Notes: a model not told the origin generated them from the sequence alone. Positions 8,111-16,616 are shown, numbered from the stretch's first letter. The stretch is 30,797 nucleotides of DNA from Candidatus Levybacteria bacterium RIFCSPHIGHO2_01_FULL_36_15b (GCA_001782045.1 MFNK01000002.1:48236-79032); one strand, 5' to 3'. Made by a program: numbers and translations.

Positions 8111-9300
8111 ATTATCTTAAGCTCTTTACCAACTTTTTCAAATGCGGAAATTCCCTTATCTAAATCTTCCTTAGAATGAGAGGCCGAAGGGATTACTCTT
8201 ATTCTGGCTTTCCCTTTTGCAACCATCGGAAAAACAATAGGAGTAGCAAAAACTCCTTCTTCATATAATTTTGTACTAAATTCTTGAGCTTTATTTTCAT
8301 CCCCTAACATTACCGGAGTAATTGGAGTTTGAGAATTTCCGGTATCAAAACCTAAGTTTTTAAATCCTGCCTTTAGATATTCAACATTTTCCCACAATTT
8401 TTTAACCGGGGTATCCGATTCTAATAAAATATTAATTGCCGCAAGTGCTGCAGCAGTATCCGGAATAGTTAGGGCAATTGAAAAAAGTCTTTGTCTTGCT
8501 TTTAAATTATAATAACCAATAAGTGTTTTGTTTCCCGCAATAAATCCTCCGATTACCGAAAACGCCTTGGATAAACTTCCGATTTCTATATCAACCTGCC
8601 CGACTAATCCAAAATGATCAACTATTCCCCTTCCTCCTTTTCCCAAAACTCCTTCGCCATGCGCATCATCTACCATTGTTAGGGCTCCGTATTCTTTTGC
8701 CAACTCGACTATTTTAGGGAGCGGGGCTAGATCTCCATCCATGGAAAAAACTCCATCAGTTACAATTAAAATAAGCGGTTTTTGTCCGTCGCTTTTTAAA
8801 GGAATTTCCTGTGCCTCTTTAAGCTTATCTTCCAAATCAGCTGTATCTGTATGTTTATAAATAAACTTATTTTTAACACCTGACAGCCTTACTGCGTCAA
8901 TAATAGATGCGTGATTTAGCTCATCGGATATAACAATATCTTCTTTACCGATTATTGTTTGGATTGCTGCTGCATTTGCCATATAAGCGCTTGAAAAAAC
9001 AACAGCTGCTTCTGTTCCTTTAAATTTTGCAATTTTGTCTTCTAGTTCCAAATGAAGTTTATGGGTTCCGGCTAGAGTCCGGTATCCTGTTCCTACACCG
9101 TATTTATCAACTGCATCTTTTACGGCTTTTTTCAATCTTTCATCTTCTGCCAGTCCTAAATAGTGACTTGAGCAAAAATTAAGAACTGTTTTTCCTTCAA
9201 TTGTTAGATAAGCGCCTTCGCCTGATTCAATAACTAAAGGCTCTTTACCGGAAGCATTAATTTCTTTAATTTGCTTATAAAAATCTTCAATGGAGGACAT
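8107..9300 (-). CDS. kbl: glycine C-acetyltransferase (2-amino-3-ketobutyrate CoA ligase)
   Basis: The 397-aa PLP enzyme of the alpha-oxoamine synthase family cleaves 2-amino-3-ketobutyrate with CoA into glycine and acetyl-CoA. Visible landmarks are FCSSHYLGLA near the N terminus, VDDAHGEGVLG in the cofactor region and the PLP lysine in GSLSKAFSVIGGF. Length is typical for Kbl. The family also contains 8-amino-7-oxononanoate synthase and serine palmitoyltransferase, but the coupled tdh gene strongly favours Kbl. With Tdh it lets the cell make glycine and acetyl-CoA from threonine. A TAAAAT box 7 bases before the ATG overlaps the greA stop, so it can be transcribed alone as well as from greA. 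Confidence 0.92.
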   Translation of the reverse strand: MSSIEDFYKQIKEINASGKEPLVIESGEGAYLTIEGKTVLNFCSSHYLGLAEDERLKKAVKDAVDKYGVGTGYRTLAGTHKLHLELEDKIAKFKGTEAAVVFSSAYMANAAAIQTIIGKEDIVISDELNHASIIDAVRLSGVKNKFIYKHTDTADLEDKLKEAQEIPLKSDGQKPLILIVTDGVFSMDGDLAPLPKIVELAKEYGALTMVDDAHGEGVLGKGGRGIVDHFGLVGQVDIEIGSLSKAFSVIGGFIAGNKTLIGYYNLKARQRLFSIALTIPDTAAALAAINILLESDTPVKKLWENVEYLKAGFKNLGFDTGNSQTPITPVMLGDENKAQEFSTKLYEEGVFATPIVFPMVAKGKARIRVIPSASHSKEDLDKGISAFEKVGKELKII

Positions 9301-9307
9301 GCCTCTT

Positions 9308-9313
9308 ATTTTA
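9308..9313 (-). promoter_or_regulatory. kbl-tdh -10 box
   Basis: TAAAAT on the minus strand ends 7 bases before the kbl ATG and overlaps the greA stop codon. An AGAGG just before the ATG could also serve as a weak ribosome binding site. Confidence 0.35.
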
Positions 9314-9778
9314 GCTTACAGAGGTAATTGTGTAAACAACAGTTCCTGCGGGCGCTTCTACTTCTACTTTTTCTCCAACCTTTTTACCTATTAACGCTTT
9401 CCCTAAAGGAGACTCGTGAGATATCTTTTTTTCATTAGGATCTGCTTCCCATTCACCAACAACCATAAAGTCTTCTTTTTTTCCTTTTACATTTACAGAT
9501 ACTTTAGAACCTAATTTAACAGTGTGGTTTCCTTTTGCATGATCCTCCTGAATCAATACAGCTTGATTTATTAGCTCTTCTAGTTCATCTATTCTTCCGT
9601 CTATAAAAGAAAGTTCTTCTCTTGCTGCAGCGTATTCTGCATTTTCGGATAAATCTCCCATACTTCTTGCTTGAGAAACTCTTTCCAGTACTTCCGGTCT
9701 TCGTACGTCATGCAATTGACTATATTCTTGTTTAAGCTCTACCAGTCCTTCTTTTGTTAAATAAATTTTTTTGTCCAT
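9311..9778 (-). CDS. greA: transcription elongation factor GreA
   Basis: The 155-aa protein rescues backtracked RNA polymerase by stimulating transcript cleavage. Residues 1-75 form the coiled-coil that enters the secondary channel, with the acidic tip motif GDLSENAEY. The C-terminal domain contains SPLGKALIGKKVGEKVEVEAPAG, typical of GreA. Length is standard. The ATG follows a promoter and an unusual leader with a terminator-like hairpin about 15 bases upstream, and no Shine-Dalgarno sequence is visible. kbl starts 10 bases after the stop. Confidence 0.97.
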   Translation of the reverse strand: MDKKIYLTKEGLVELKQEYSQLHDVRRPEVLERVSQARSMGDLSENAEYAAAREELSFIDGRIDELEELINQAVLIQEDHAKGNHTVKLGSKVSVNVKGKKEDFMVVGEWEADPNEKKISHESPLGKALIGKKVGEKVEVEAPAGTVVYTITSVS

Positions 9779-9784
9779 ATTTTT

Positions 9785-9814
9785 AAAATAAAATCCCTCA
9801 AGTTTCTCGAGGGA
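9785..9814 (-). terminator. terminator-like hairpin in the greA leader
   Basis: Arms 9794-9799 (TCCCTC) and 9809-9814 (GAGGGA) form a 6-bp stem on the minus strand, followed by TTTTATTTT and then the greA ATG. It lies between the greA promoter and start codon, so it could attenuate greA; it could also end the upstream transcript. Confidence 0.6.
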
Positions 9815-9846
9815 ATAAATAGATAATGAATCCTAAATTTCAATGA

Positions 9847-9875
9847 ATGATAACCCAAAAATAAATCCTTGTCAA
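9847..9875 (-). promoter_or_regulatory. greA promoter
   Basis: The minus strand has TTGACA (9870-9875), a 17-base spacer and TATCAT (9847-9852). The -35 overlaps the stop region of the upstream gene. The predicted leader is about 65 bases and contains the hairpin at 9794-9814. Confidence 0.7.
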
Positions 9876-10750
9876 TGTCCTCTAGTATCTACTGCGACTC
9901 TTGAGTGTAACTTTTTAAGAACTATATTTTCATAATCTTTGGGATGGAATGCTAACATATTACTTTCAATTTTTTCTCTTGTTATTTTAGGTTTCATATA
10001 AATATATTGAAAAAACATAACTATTTTTTCTATATATAGTAAATTAAACAATTTTAATAAAAGTCCGTCAACATTTGTTGTGGTTTTATTTATGGGAATT
10101 AAATTTTCCGAAATTTTTTCCTTAAAATTGGGTAAAAAATTACCAATCCAATTATTTTTTTCTATAAAATCATAGTACGTGCTATCTCTTTGGAAAATTG
10201 GTAAAAGCTGAACAATTTCATGCGCCAAGTATAAATTCCTTTCTGATTTATTAAAGCTTATTTTGTTTTCTCCGATTATAAAGTTTAAGCAAAATTTATC
10301 TTTTACATTTGTCTCTCCTTTGCTTCTGTAAACTCCTTGGAATTTAAATAGCAATACTAATAACAACCTTGTCAGCCAAACAAAATCCTTTTTACTGATT
10401 ATAAAAATATCTATGTCATCATTTTTTTCGGAATTTTTCATAGACAGACCTCCGCTAATTCCTGCAAATTGTAGGCTTGGAATAAAACTTATTTTTTTTA
10501 TATATTTTAGAGTTTTATTAATTTTAGAATTGCTGATTCTTTCTCTTCTTTTTCTTTTTTCAATATTATTTTTCTTTTTATTTAAAAAATAGAAAGAATC
10601 TTTCCGATGAATATTTTTAAGTAGGTTTTCAAATTTTTTATAGGAAATTTTCTTGTCTAAAAATTGCCAAATTTCTTTCTTTTTTAGAGGGTAATCAAAA
10701 ATTTGAAAGTAGAGCAGAGTTTTTGTAATAGAATTTTTACCTTGCTCCAT
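9872..10750 (-). CDS. nucleotidyltransferase-fold protein of unknown function
   Basis: The product is about 292 aa from the ATG at 10750; the frame stays open to 10798 inside the neighbour. The central motif is GISGGLSM, then nine residues on DDIDIFII, matching the G-[GS]-x(n)-D-x-D signature of polymerase-beta-like nucleotidyltransferases, with two Asp for metal binding. The N-terminal 60 residues (KTLLYFQIFDYPLKKKEI) look like a winged-helix segment. The rest is Lys/Asn/Ile-rich with hydrophobic helices. The start overlaps the end of the solute-binding protein gene by 14 bases, so the two are probably co-transcribed. The target and reaction are unknown. The A+T content is higher than that of its neighbours. 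Confidence 0.6.
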   Translation of the reverse strand: MEQGKNSITKTLLYFQIFDYPLKKKEIWQFLDKKISYKKFENLLKNIHRKDSFYFLNKKKNNIEKRKRRERISNSKINKTLKYIKKISFIPSLQFAGISGGLSMKNSEKNDDIDIFIISKKDFVWLTRLLLVLLFKFQGVYRSKGETNVKDKFCLNFIIGENKISFNKSERNLYLAHEIVQLLPIFQRDSTYYDFIEKNNWIGNFLPNFKEKISENLIPINKTTTNVDGLLLKLFNLLYIEKIVMFFQYIYMKPKITREKIESNMLAFHPKDYENIVLKKLHSRVAVDTRGH

Positions 10751-12185
10751 ATTTATCAAGGACTTGTGCAACGCCTTGTTTAAATGTTTCAAAAGCACTT
10801 TCTACAGAGGTTCCATCATTTATTGTATTTATGGCGTTTTCCAAATATGTATTTAATTCTTGATTTATTCCATTCTCACCAGCTGCATCAACAAATAAAG
10901 ACGAATTTGCTGTTTGTCCCTGCAAAACAGAAGGATAAATAATTGTATCTTTCAAATTACTGGCCATATCAATTCTTGGATAGGGTTGTCCAAATGGTCG
11001 TGTCTTAGCTTCTTCAAGATAAAGTTTTGTAAGCACATCCTTGGAAGAGAGATATTTTATTAAATCCAAAACCTGTTTTTGATTTTTACTTTTTACAGAT
11101 GCTCCCATAACCCAGTAGCTTGCAAGATTTACAGGATCATTTCCCAATTGAGGAACGGGTACAATTTGCATATTTATAGAGGGGTTTGCCGCTTTGATTG
11201 TAAAATAGTCCCAGGAATAACCAAAATACATTCCTAATTTTCCCTTAGAAAAAGCAAGAATAGAAGGCTCCATACTGTCATCCCAAACATTATTTTCATC
11301 AATCGAAAATGCCGTATAAAAATTTAACGCTCCGATTGCCCTGTCAGATGTTGCATCTAAATTTTTTGTGTCTACTCCGTTTTGCAGAAACAGCAAGGAT
11401 ACAATATCGGGGGCATGTGTAACATTACCAAAAGTTCCCATTGCAGTACCTGCTGTTACGATTTTGCCCTCTTCGTCTTTGACTGTTAAGCTTCTTGAAG
11501 CATCAATAAAATCATTCCAGTTAGATGGAATGTTAACACCCCCGGATGCTAATATATCTGTGTTTACGTACATGACCAAAGTGTCCATATTTTGCGGTAT
11601 TCCATAAATAGCTCCATTTTTAACCAGGTCTGTTTTTGCCACATCGAAATAGTTATTAAATTCTTGGGCGGAAACTACGCTGCTTGGAAGAGGTAATAAA
11701 ATATCGGACAAGACTGTCCGCCAGGTATTGTGGTATAAGAAAATATCCGGCCCGTTTCCCTTCTCTGTTCTTGTAAGCAGTCTGTCTTTATATTGTTTTA
11801 AGTCTTCCCTACTGTAGTTTACTTTTACACCTTGGTGTTGTCTTTCGAAATCGGATAAAACAGTCTGCATTGTCTTTCCGTCTTCCCAAAGTCCCCAGAA
11901 TGTTAAATTAACCCCGCTACTCTCTTTATTTAGCAGTTTTGAAGCTGCAAAGAATAGAACCATTATTATTACCAAAAAAACCAAAACACCAATAAAAATT
12001 TTTATAATTTGGCCTAGTTTAAATTTTGAAAGCTTTGGTTTTGGCGGTGGCGGCGCAGGGGGAGAATTTTGAGGAATTTGTGTACTTTGTACATTTTCAG
12101 TCTGATATTGTACGCTTTGAGCCGGCGGGCTAAAAGGAAAATCAGAGCCCTGAGCCTGAGAAATAGTGTTTTCTTCGTTTTGCAT
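10737..12185 (-). CDS. membrane-anchored extracellular solute-binding protein (family 1 type)
   Basis: The 482-aa product has an acidic, Gln/Pro-rich N-terminal tail with a proline run (PPAPPPPKPK, about residues 42-51), one membrane helix at about 61-81, and a large outer domain. This domain begins VNLTFWGLWEDGKTMQTVLSDFE, continues with the PDIFLYHN strand, and has a tail like those of maltose-type binding proteins. It should capture a sugar or other solute at the cell surface. Unusually it is held by a helix with a cytoplasmic tail instead of a lipid anchor, and no permease or ATPase gene is nearby. I start at the ATG at 12185; an in-frame TTG lies two codons upstream. TATAAT lies 6 bases before this ATG. 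Confidence 0.82.
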   Translation of the reverse strand: MQNEENTISQAQGSDFPFSPPAQSVQYQTENVQSTQIPQNSPPAPPPPKPKLSKFKLGQIIKIFIGVLVFLVIIMVLFFAASKLLNKESSGVNLTFWGLWEDGKTMQTVLSDFERQHQGVKVNYSREDLKQYKDRLLTRTEKGNGPDIFLYHNTWRTVLSDILLPLPSSVVSAQEFNNYFDVAKTDLVKNGAIYGIPQNMDTLVMYVNTDILASGGVNIPSNWNDFIDASRSLTVKDEEGKIVTAGTAMGTFGNVTHAPDIVSLLFLQNGVDTKNLDATSDRAIGALNFYTAFSIDENNVWDDSMEPSILAFSKGKLGMYFGYSWDYFTIKAANPSINMQIVPVPQLGNDPVNLASYWVMGASVKSKNQKQVLDLIKYLSSKDVLTKLYLEEAKTRPFGQPYPRIDMASNLKDTIIYPSVLQGQTANSSLFVDAAGENGINQELNTYLENAINTINDGTSVESAFETFKQGVAQVLDKYGAR

Positions 12186-12191
12186 GGTCAA

Positions 12192-12204
12192 ATTATAGTA
12201 TAAT
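12192..12204. promoter_or_regulatory. back-to-back -10 boxes for the divergent SBP and vanW genes
   Basis: ATTATA-G-TATAAT holds two perfect -10 boxes facing away from each other with one base between them. The minus-strand box is 6 bases before the solute-binding-protein ATG, and the plus-strand box is 20 bases before the vanW ATG. Polymerases cannot occupy both at once, so the two genes should be expressed in alternation. Confidence 0.6.
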
Positions 12205-12224
12205 ACAATGTAATTCCCTACTCA

Positions 12225-13676
12225 ATGAAGAATATCTCTATAGGCAAACTCAAAACTATTTTTAAATTTAAATATCATAAACAGTCGCAAAAGATTGTAA
12301 AGAATTTATTTTGGTTTTTTACAGGTGCTCTTATAACTGTAATTCTTTTGTCGGGTATCGGATATCTTTCTTATCAGGGTATATACAAAAACTATATCTA
12401 TCCCGGAATCATAATGGAGGGCCGTGATTTCGGTGGCAAAACAAAAGTAGATGTAAAAAATTATTTCGATGCCAAAAACGAAAAAATAGGCAAAAGCAGT
12501 TTTGTTTTCAAAAGCGATTACGGAATTGCTACTGTATCGGCAAAGGAAATAGACTTTGGATATAACTCAACTCTTCTTTCGGAACAGGTATATCTTTTGG
12601 GCCGCTCAGAAAATTTCCTTTCTAATGCCAGCCTGCTTCTTCAAGCTTATATAATAGGTGTTCGGCTGCCTACTTCTTACTCTTTCTCGGAAGCCAAGTT
12701 AGGCGAAATCCTTAAACCCATAAAAGTACAAATTGATAAAAAACCGGTCGATGCACAGTTCAAATTTGAAAATGGAAGAGTTACGACATTTAAACCATCG
12801 GAAAACGGACGGGGAGTAGATGACGAACTGCTTGAAGAACAGTTAAGGGAGAAAACATTAACAGTAGCATCTGCTCCGAAACCAATTTCAGTCGTTATTA
12901 CGATACCTATTAAAATAATTCCTCCAAACGTAACAACAGAACAGGTAAATAATTTGGGAATAAAAGAATTAATAGGAGTCGGCTCATCGTTATTTTATCA
13001 TTCCATTCCTTCGAGAATTCACAATATTGCACTCGCTACAGGAAGAATAAGCGGAGTTCTTATAAAACCCGGGGAGGTTTTTTCTTTTAACAAAGCCTTG
13101 GGTGATATTTCTGCTTTTACGGGTTATAAACAAGCTTATATAATTCAAAACGGGAAAACCGTTTTAGGGGACGGAGGAGGAGTATGCCAAGTATCAACAA
13201 CGTTTTTCAGGGCGCTTCTTAATGCAGGATTGCCAATTGTTGAAAGACATGCCCATGCATATAGAGTAGGTTATTACGAAGAAGATTCACCCCCGGGTTA
13301 TGATGCAACAATTTTTTCACCAAGTGTTGATTTACAATTCAAAAATGATACCGGTTCACATATTCTGGTTCAAAGCGAGGTGGACTTAAGTAATTTATCA
13401 TTAAAGTTTTATTTATACGGGACCAAAGACGGACGAAAAGCTACGATAGGAAAACCGGTAATATACAATCAAAGGCCTGCTCCTGCACCGCTTTACCAGG
13501 AAGATCCGACATTGCCTGTCGGAACAATAAAGCAGGTTGATTTTGCAGCAAGCGGCGCTTCCGTATATTTTAATTATACGGTAGAAAAAAATGGAAAAAC
13601 AATAATAAACGAGAAATATTTTTCTAATTACCAGCCCTGGAGAGCTGTATTTTTACAAGGAACTAAAAGTGGATAA
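12225..13676 (+). CDS. VanW family cell-surface protein
   Basis: The 483-aa protein has a basic N terminus and one membrane helix (about residues 28-51). An outer region follows that resembles the repeat found before VanW domains (IYPGIIMEGRDFGGKTKVD). The VanW domain comes next, with its diagnostic GDGGGVCQVSTTFFRA, ERHAHAYRVGYY and PPGYDATIFSPSVDLQFKN. VanW proteins are linked with peptidoglycan or surface structures, but their biochemical activity is unknown. It heads a tight plus-strand run (the next start overlaps its stop by 8 bases). The start is not marked by a Shine-Dalgarno sequence; TATAAT lies 20 bases upstream. Confidence 0.9.
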   Translation: MKNISIGKLKTIFKFKYHKQSQKIVKNLFWFFTGALITVILLSGIGYLSYQGIYKNYIYPGIIMEGRDFGGKTKVDVKNYFDAKNEKIGKSSFVFKSDYGIATVSAKEIDFGYNSTLLSEQVYLLGRSENFLSNASLLLQAYIIGVRLPTSYSFSEAKLGEILKPIKVQIDKKPVDAQFKFENGRVTTFKPSENGRGVDDELLEEQLREKTLTVASAPKPISVVITIPIKIIPPNVTTEQVNNLGIKELIGVGSSLFYHSIPSRIHNIALATGRISGVLIKPGEVFSFNKALGDISAFTGYKQAYIIQNGKTVLGDGGGVCQVSTTFFRALLNAGLPIVERHAHAYRVGYYEEDSPPGYDATIFSPSVDLQFKNDTGSHILVQSEVDLSNLSLKFYLYGTKDGRKATIGKPVIYNQRPAPAPLYQEDPTLPVGTIKQVDFAASGASVYFNYTVEKNGKTIINEKYFSNYQPWRAVFLQGTKSG

Positions 13677-14154
13677 AATACTTAATGCTTCAAAAGGAGT
13701 TAAAGCTGCTCAAAGACTCAAATTAAAAAAGAAAAAAGTCGTAATTGTTGGTGGGATTTTTGATATCCTTCACATTGGCCATATAAGATTTTTACAAAAA
13801 GCCAAAAGATGTGGTGATTATTTATTTGTACTTCTTGAATCTGATAAAAGAGCAAGAATTGATAAAGGAAGTTCAAGACCAATAAATAATCAAAAAGAAA
13901 GAGCTGAAATTCTTGCATCTATAAATTTTGTAGATTATGTAATAACGCTTGAAAACACTTTAACAAACGAAGAATATGACAGGCTTATTTATAAACTTAA
14001 ACCCGATTTAATTGCACTAACCAAAGAAAGCTCTACAAAGCAACATGCAAAAAGGCAGGCTTTAAGATTAGGAGCAAAAGTTTTGGAAGTAATTCCAAGA
14101 ATAAAAAATAAATCTACAACTAAAGTTGCGGATATTATTTCAAAAAGTTTTTAA
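13669..14154 (+). CDS. cytidylyltransferase-like nucleotidyltransferase (RfaE C-terminal / TagD type)
   Basis: The 161-aa protein carries the nucleotidyltransferase signature GGIFDILHIGHIRFLQKAK, where HIGH binds the nucleotide. ESDKRARIDKG and the RPINNQKERAEILASI helix follow, as in ADP-heptose synthase C-terminal domains, glycerol-3-phosphate cytidylyltransferase and archaeal FAD synthetase. It should transfer a nucleotidyl group to a phosphorylated sugar, alcohol or flavin; the substrate cannot be read from sequence. The start is GTG, overlapping the vanW stop by 8 bases. A basic 25-residue lead precedes the domain. The next gene begins directly after the stop codon. Confidence 0.8.
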   Translation: MDKILNASKGVKAAQRLKLKKKKVVIVGGIFDILHIGHIRFLQKAKRCGDYLFVLLESDKRARIDKGSSRPINNQKERAEILASINFVDYVITLENTLTNEEYDRLIYKLKPDLIALTKESSTKQHAKRQALRLGAKVLEVIPRIKNKSTTKVADIISKSF

Positions 14155-14595
14155 ATGGGAAAGATTACACTTTTGCTTATGTTAGTATTTACATTATTTG
14201 GATTATTTCTGTTTCAGAATTTAAGCAAAAAAAGTTATGTCTTTATAGACACGATAAGATTTAAAGCAGAATTTGCAGAAACGCAAAAATCAAAAGAAAT
14301 AGGTCTTTCAAAATATAAAAGCATAGATAATGATTTTGCACTGGTTTTTCCTTTTGAAAAAAACACAAAACCCGTATTTTGGATGAAAGATATGCTTTTT
14401 CCAATAGACATTATATTTGTAAAAGACTACAAAATTATTCAAATTTACTCAAATGTTCCAAACCCTACCGATAATAACGGCCAGTTGCCTTTATACACAC
14501 CTAAAAACGAGGCAAATATTGTAATAGAAATAAATTCCGGACTTTCAAAAAAATATAATTTTAAAGAGGGGGACCAAATAAAAATTATTAAATGA
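14155..14595 (+). CDS. DUF192 family protein, membrane-tethered
   Basis: The 146-aa protein has an N-terminal hydrophobic segment (residues 4-20), probably a signal anchor, and a DUF192 domain. The family core is visible as ALVFPFEKNTKPVFWMKDMLFPIDIIFV, with a short spacer after ..SKEIGLSKYKS. DUF192 proteins are small beta-barrel proteins of unknown function, often exported. The gene abuts the nucleotidyltransferase with no gap and its stop overlaps the tsaD ATG (ATGA), so it is part of the vanW-tsaD run. Confidence 0.85.
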   Translation: MGKITLLLMLVFTLFGLFLFQNLSKKSYVFIDTIRFKAEFAETQKSKEIGLSKYKSIDNDFALVFPFEKNTKPVFWMKDMLFPIDIIFVKDYKIIQIYSNVPNPTDNNGQLPLYTPKNEANIVIEINSGLSKKYNFKEGDQIKIIK

Positions 14596-15602
14596 AAATA
14601 CTTGCTGTTGAAACAAGCTGCGATGAAACAGCTGCCTCGGTCGTAAAATTTGAAAAAGGATTAAGCCATGTTGAACTCCTATCAAACGTTGTTGCGACTT
14701 CCCTACCCATGCACCGGGAAACAGGAGGGATAATTCCTGAAAATGCCGCAAGAGAACAGCTAAAATATATAATCCCTGTTATAAATCAAGCTTTAAAAGA
14801 AGCTTCTTCAAAAGACTCTGATATTGATAGCCTTGCGGTAACAGTTGGACCGGGTTTAATAGGCTCTCTTCTTGTCGGAGTTGAAACAGTTAAGGCCTAT
14901 TCGTATATCTGGAAAAAGCCCATTATTCCTGTTAACCATTTATTCGGCCACATTTACGCCAATTTCATCGGCAGAAAAGAAAAAGAAATAAAGTTCCCTT
15001 CTATTGCGCTTATTGTATCGGGAGGACATACCGATTTGGTTTTAATAAAAAGTCATTCCAATATTAAATGGCTTGGGGGAACAAGAGACGATGCGGCAGG
15101 AGAAGCTTTGGATAAAACAGGAAGGCTCTTGGGTCTTTCTTATCCCGCAGGGCCAAAAATCGAAGACCTGGCAAAAAAAGGAACTGATACCTTTAAATTT
15201 CCAAGACCGCTTATTGAATCAGGTGATTACGATTTTAGTTTCAGCGGTCTTAAAACCGCAGTGTTGCGAGAGGTTGAGAAAGGAGCAAAACCCCGTCTTG
15301 AAAATTTTTGCTATTCGGTTCAGCAGGCAATAATTGATGTATTAATTAAAAAAACTCTTAAAGCAGCAAAGGAATTTAGAACTAAATCAATTCTTCTTGG
15401 AGGTGGCGTCGCAGCTAATGGCAAATTGCGAGAGCAGCTTGAATTAGAAATTAAAAATTTGAAATTAGAAATTCCGCTTTTCGTTCCAGAAAAGCGGCTG
15501 TGTACAGACAATGCCGCGATGATTGGAGCAGCTGCCGCATTCTTAGGAAAACCAAAGAGTTGGGACAAGATAGAAGCAAATCCGGAGCTTTATTTTGACT
15601 AA
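14592..15602 (+). CDS. tsaD: tRNA N6-threonylcarbamoyladenosine synthase TsaD
   Basis: The 336-aa ASKHA-fold enzyme transfers threonylcarbamoyl to A37 of tRNAs reading ANN codons, together with TsaB and TsaE. Motifs include LAVETSCDETAASV at the N terminus, the metal-binding His pair in NHLFGHIYANF (His116 and His120), LIVSGGHTDLV, the nucleotide loop DAAGEALDKTGRLLGLSYPAGP, and FSGLKTAV. The length is typical. TsaB and TsaE are not in this window. The ATG overlaps the DUF192 stop. Confidence 0.97.
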   Translation: MKILAVETSCDETAASVVKFEKGLSHVELLSNVVATSLPMHRETGGIIPENAAREQLKYIIPVINQALKEASSKDSDIDSLAVTVGPGLIGSLLVGVETVKAYSYIWKKPIIPVNHLFGHIYANFIGRKEKEIKFPSIALIVSGGHTDLVLIKSHSNIKWLGGTRDDAAGEALDKTGRLLGLSYPAGPKIEDLAKKGTDTFKFPRPLIESGDYDFSFSGLKTAVLREVEKGAKPRLENFCYSVQQAIIDVLIKKTLKAAKEFRTKSILLGGGVAANGKLREQLELEIKNLKLEIPLFVPEKRLCTDNAAMIGAAAAFLGKPKSWDKIEANPELYFD

Positions 15603-15612
15603 TTTGGTAGAA

Positions 15613-15618
15613 TATAAT
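15613..15618 (+). promoter_or_regulatory. rmuC -10 box (leaderless start)
   Basis: TATAAT ends 8 bases before the rmuC ATG, just after the tsaD stop. No Shine-Dalgarno sequence is present. Confidence 0.55.
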
Positions 15619-15626
15619 ACTGTCTA

Positions 15627-16616
15627 ATGCAAATCGATAATACAATAATTGCCGCAATCTTAATATTAGGATTTTCTTTAATCCTATTTGTGCAGCTTCG
15701 GAAATCCAAAAATTCCTCGGAAACTACACTCGTTGAATGGCTAAAAACAATGCAAAACTCACTCGATTCAACAAGTCTAAGTGTCGTAAAAACACTGCAG
15801 GCAAATTCGCAGCAGCTAAACGAAAGGCTAGATAAAGCAGCTATTGCCATAAAAGACGTAAATAAAGGAGTCGGGGAAATGAGCGAAATAGGAAGAAACA
15901 TGAGAGAGCTTCAGGAATTTTTAAAAAGTCCAAAGTTAAGGGGAAACATAGGAGAAGAGGTATTAAAAGATTTAATTTCTCAAATATTTCCCAAAAATAG
16001 TTTTCATCTTCAATATCAGTTTAAATCGGGGGAAAGAGTTGATGCTGCTTTAAAAACAGACGCCGGAATTTTACCGATTGACTCCAAATTTCCTATGGAA
16101 AATTTTCAGAAAATGGTAAAAGCAAAAGAAACTCAGGATAAGGAAACATTTAAAAAGGAGTTTATAAGAGACGTAAAAAAACACATAGACACAATTGCAA
16201 AAAAATATATTTTGCCCGAAGAAGGAACAATGGATTTTTGCTTTATGTATATTCCGTCCGAAACTGTTTTTTATGAAGTAGCAGACGAAGTAGATCTTAT
16301 GGATTATGCAAGAAGGCAGAGGGTTTACGTAGTTTCTCCAACTACTTTATATGCTCATTTGCAAACAATATTATTGTCATTTGAGGGTAAAAAAATAGAG
16401 ACAAAATCTAAGGAGGTATTTGCACTTCTTCGCGCACTTAAGGTAGACTATCAAAAGGTTAACGACGGATTATCCGTTTTGGGAAGACATATAACAAACG
16501 CGTCTTCTCAATTTACAAATGTCTCTTCTTCGTTTGAAAAAATAGGAAGTAAATTGGATACGACAAAATCTTTAGAAAAAGACGCGTTAGAGAAATTAGA
16601 AGAAAAATTAGACTGA
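15627..16616 (+). CDS. rmuC: RmuC family DNA recombination protein
   Basis: The 329-aa protein has an N-terminal membrane helix (about residues 5-23), a coiled-coil stretch (about 30-95), then the RmuC nuclease-like domain. This domain starts at KSPKLRGNIGEEVLKDLI and contains GERVDAALKTDAGILPIDSKFPMENF, in which the Asp and the Asp-Ser-Lys resemble a PD-(D/E)XK core. RmuC limits inversions and rearrangements at short inverted repeats in E. coli. The protein is shorter than the E. coli one. The following cupredoxin gene is 14 bases downstream, and its Shine-Dalgarno sequence overlaps this stop codon. Confidence 0.92.
   Translation: MQIDNTIIAAILILGFSLILFVQLRKSKNSSETTLVEWLKTMQNSLDSTSLSVVKTLQANSQQLNERLDKAAIAIKDVNKGVGEMSEIGRNMRELQEFLKSPKLRGNIGEEVLKDLISQIFPKNSFHLQYQFKSGERVDAALKTDAGILPIDSKFPMENFQKMVKAKETQDKETFKKEFIRDVKKHIDTIAKKYILPEEGTMDFCFMYIPSETVFYEVADEVDLMDYARRQRVYVVSPTTLYAHLQTILLSFEGKKIETKSKEVFALLRALKVDYQKVNDGLSVLGRHITNASSQFTNVSSSFEKIGSKLDTTKSLEKDALEKLEEKLD

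Noticed and set aside
13669..14154. Naming the nucleotidyltransferase as rfaE or tagD
   Set aside because: The HIGH motif only defines the superfamily; no heptose or teichoic acid genes adjoin it, so a specific symbol would be a guess.
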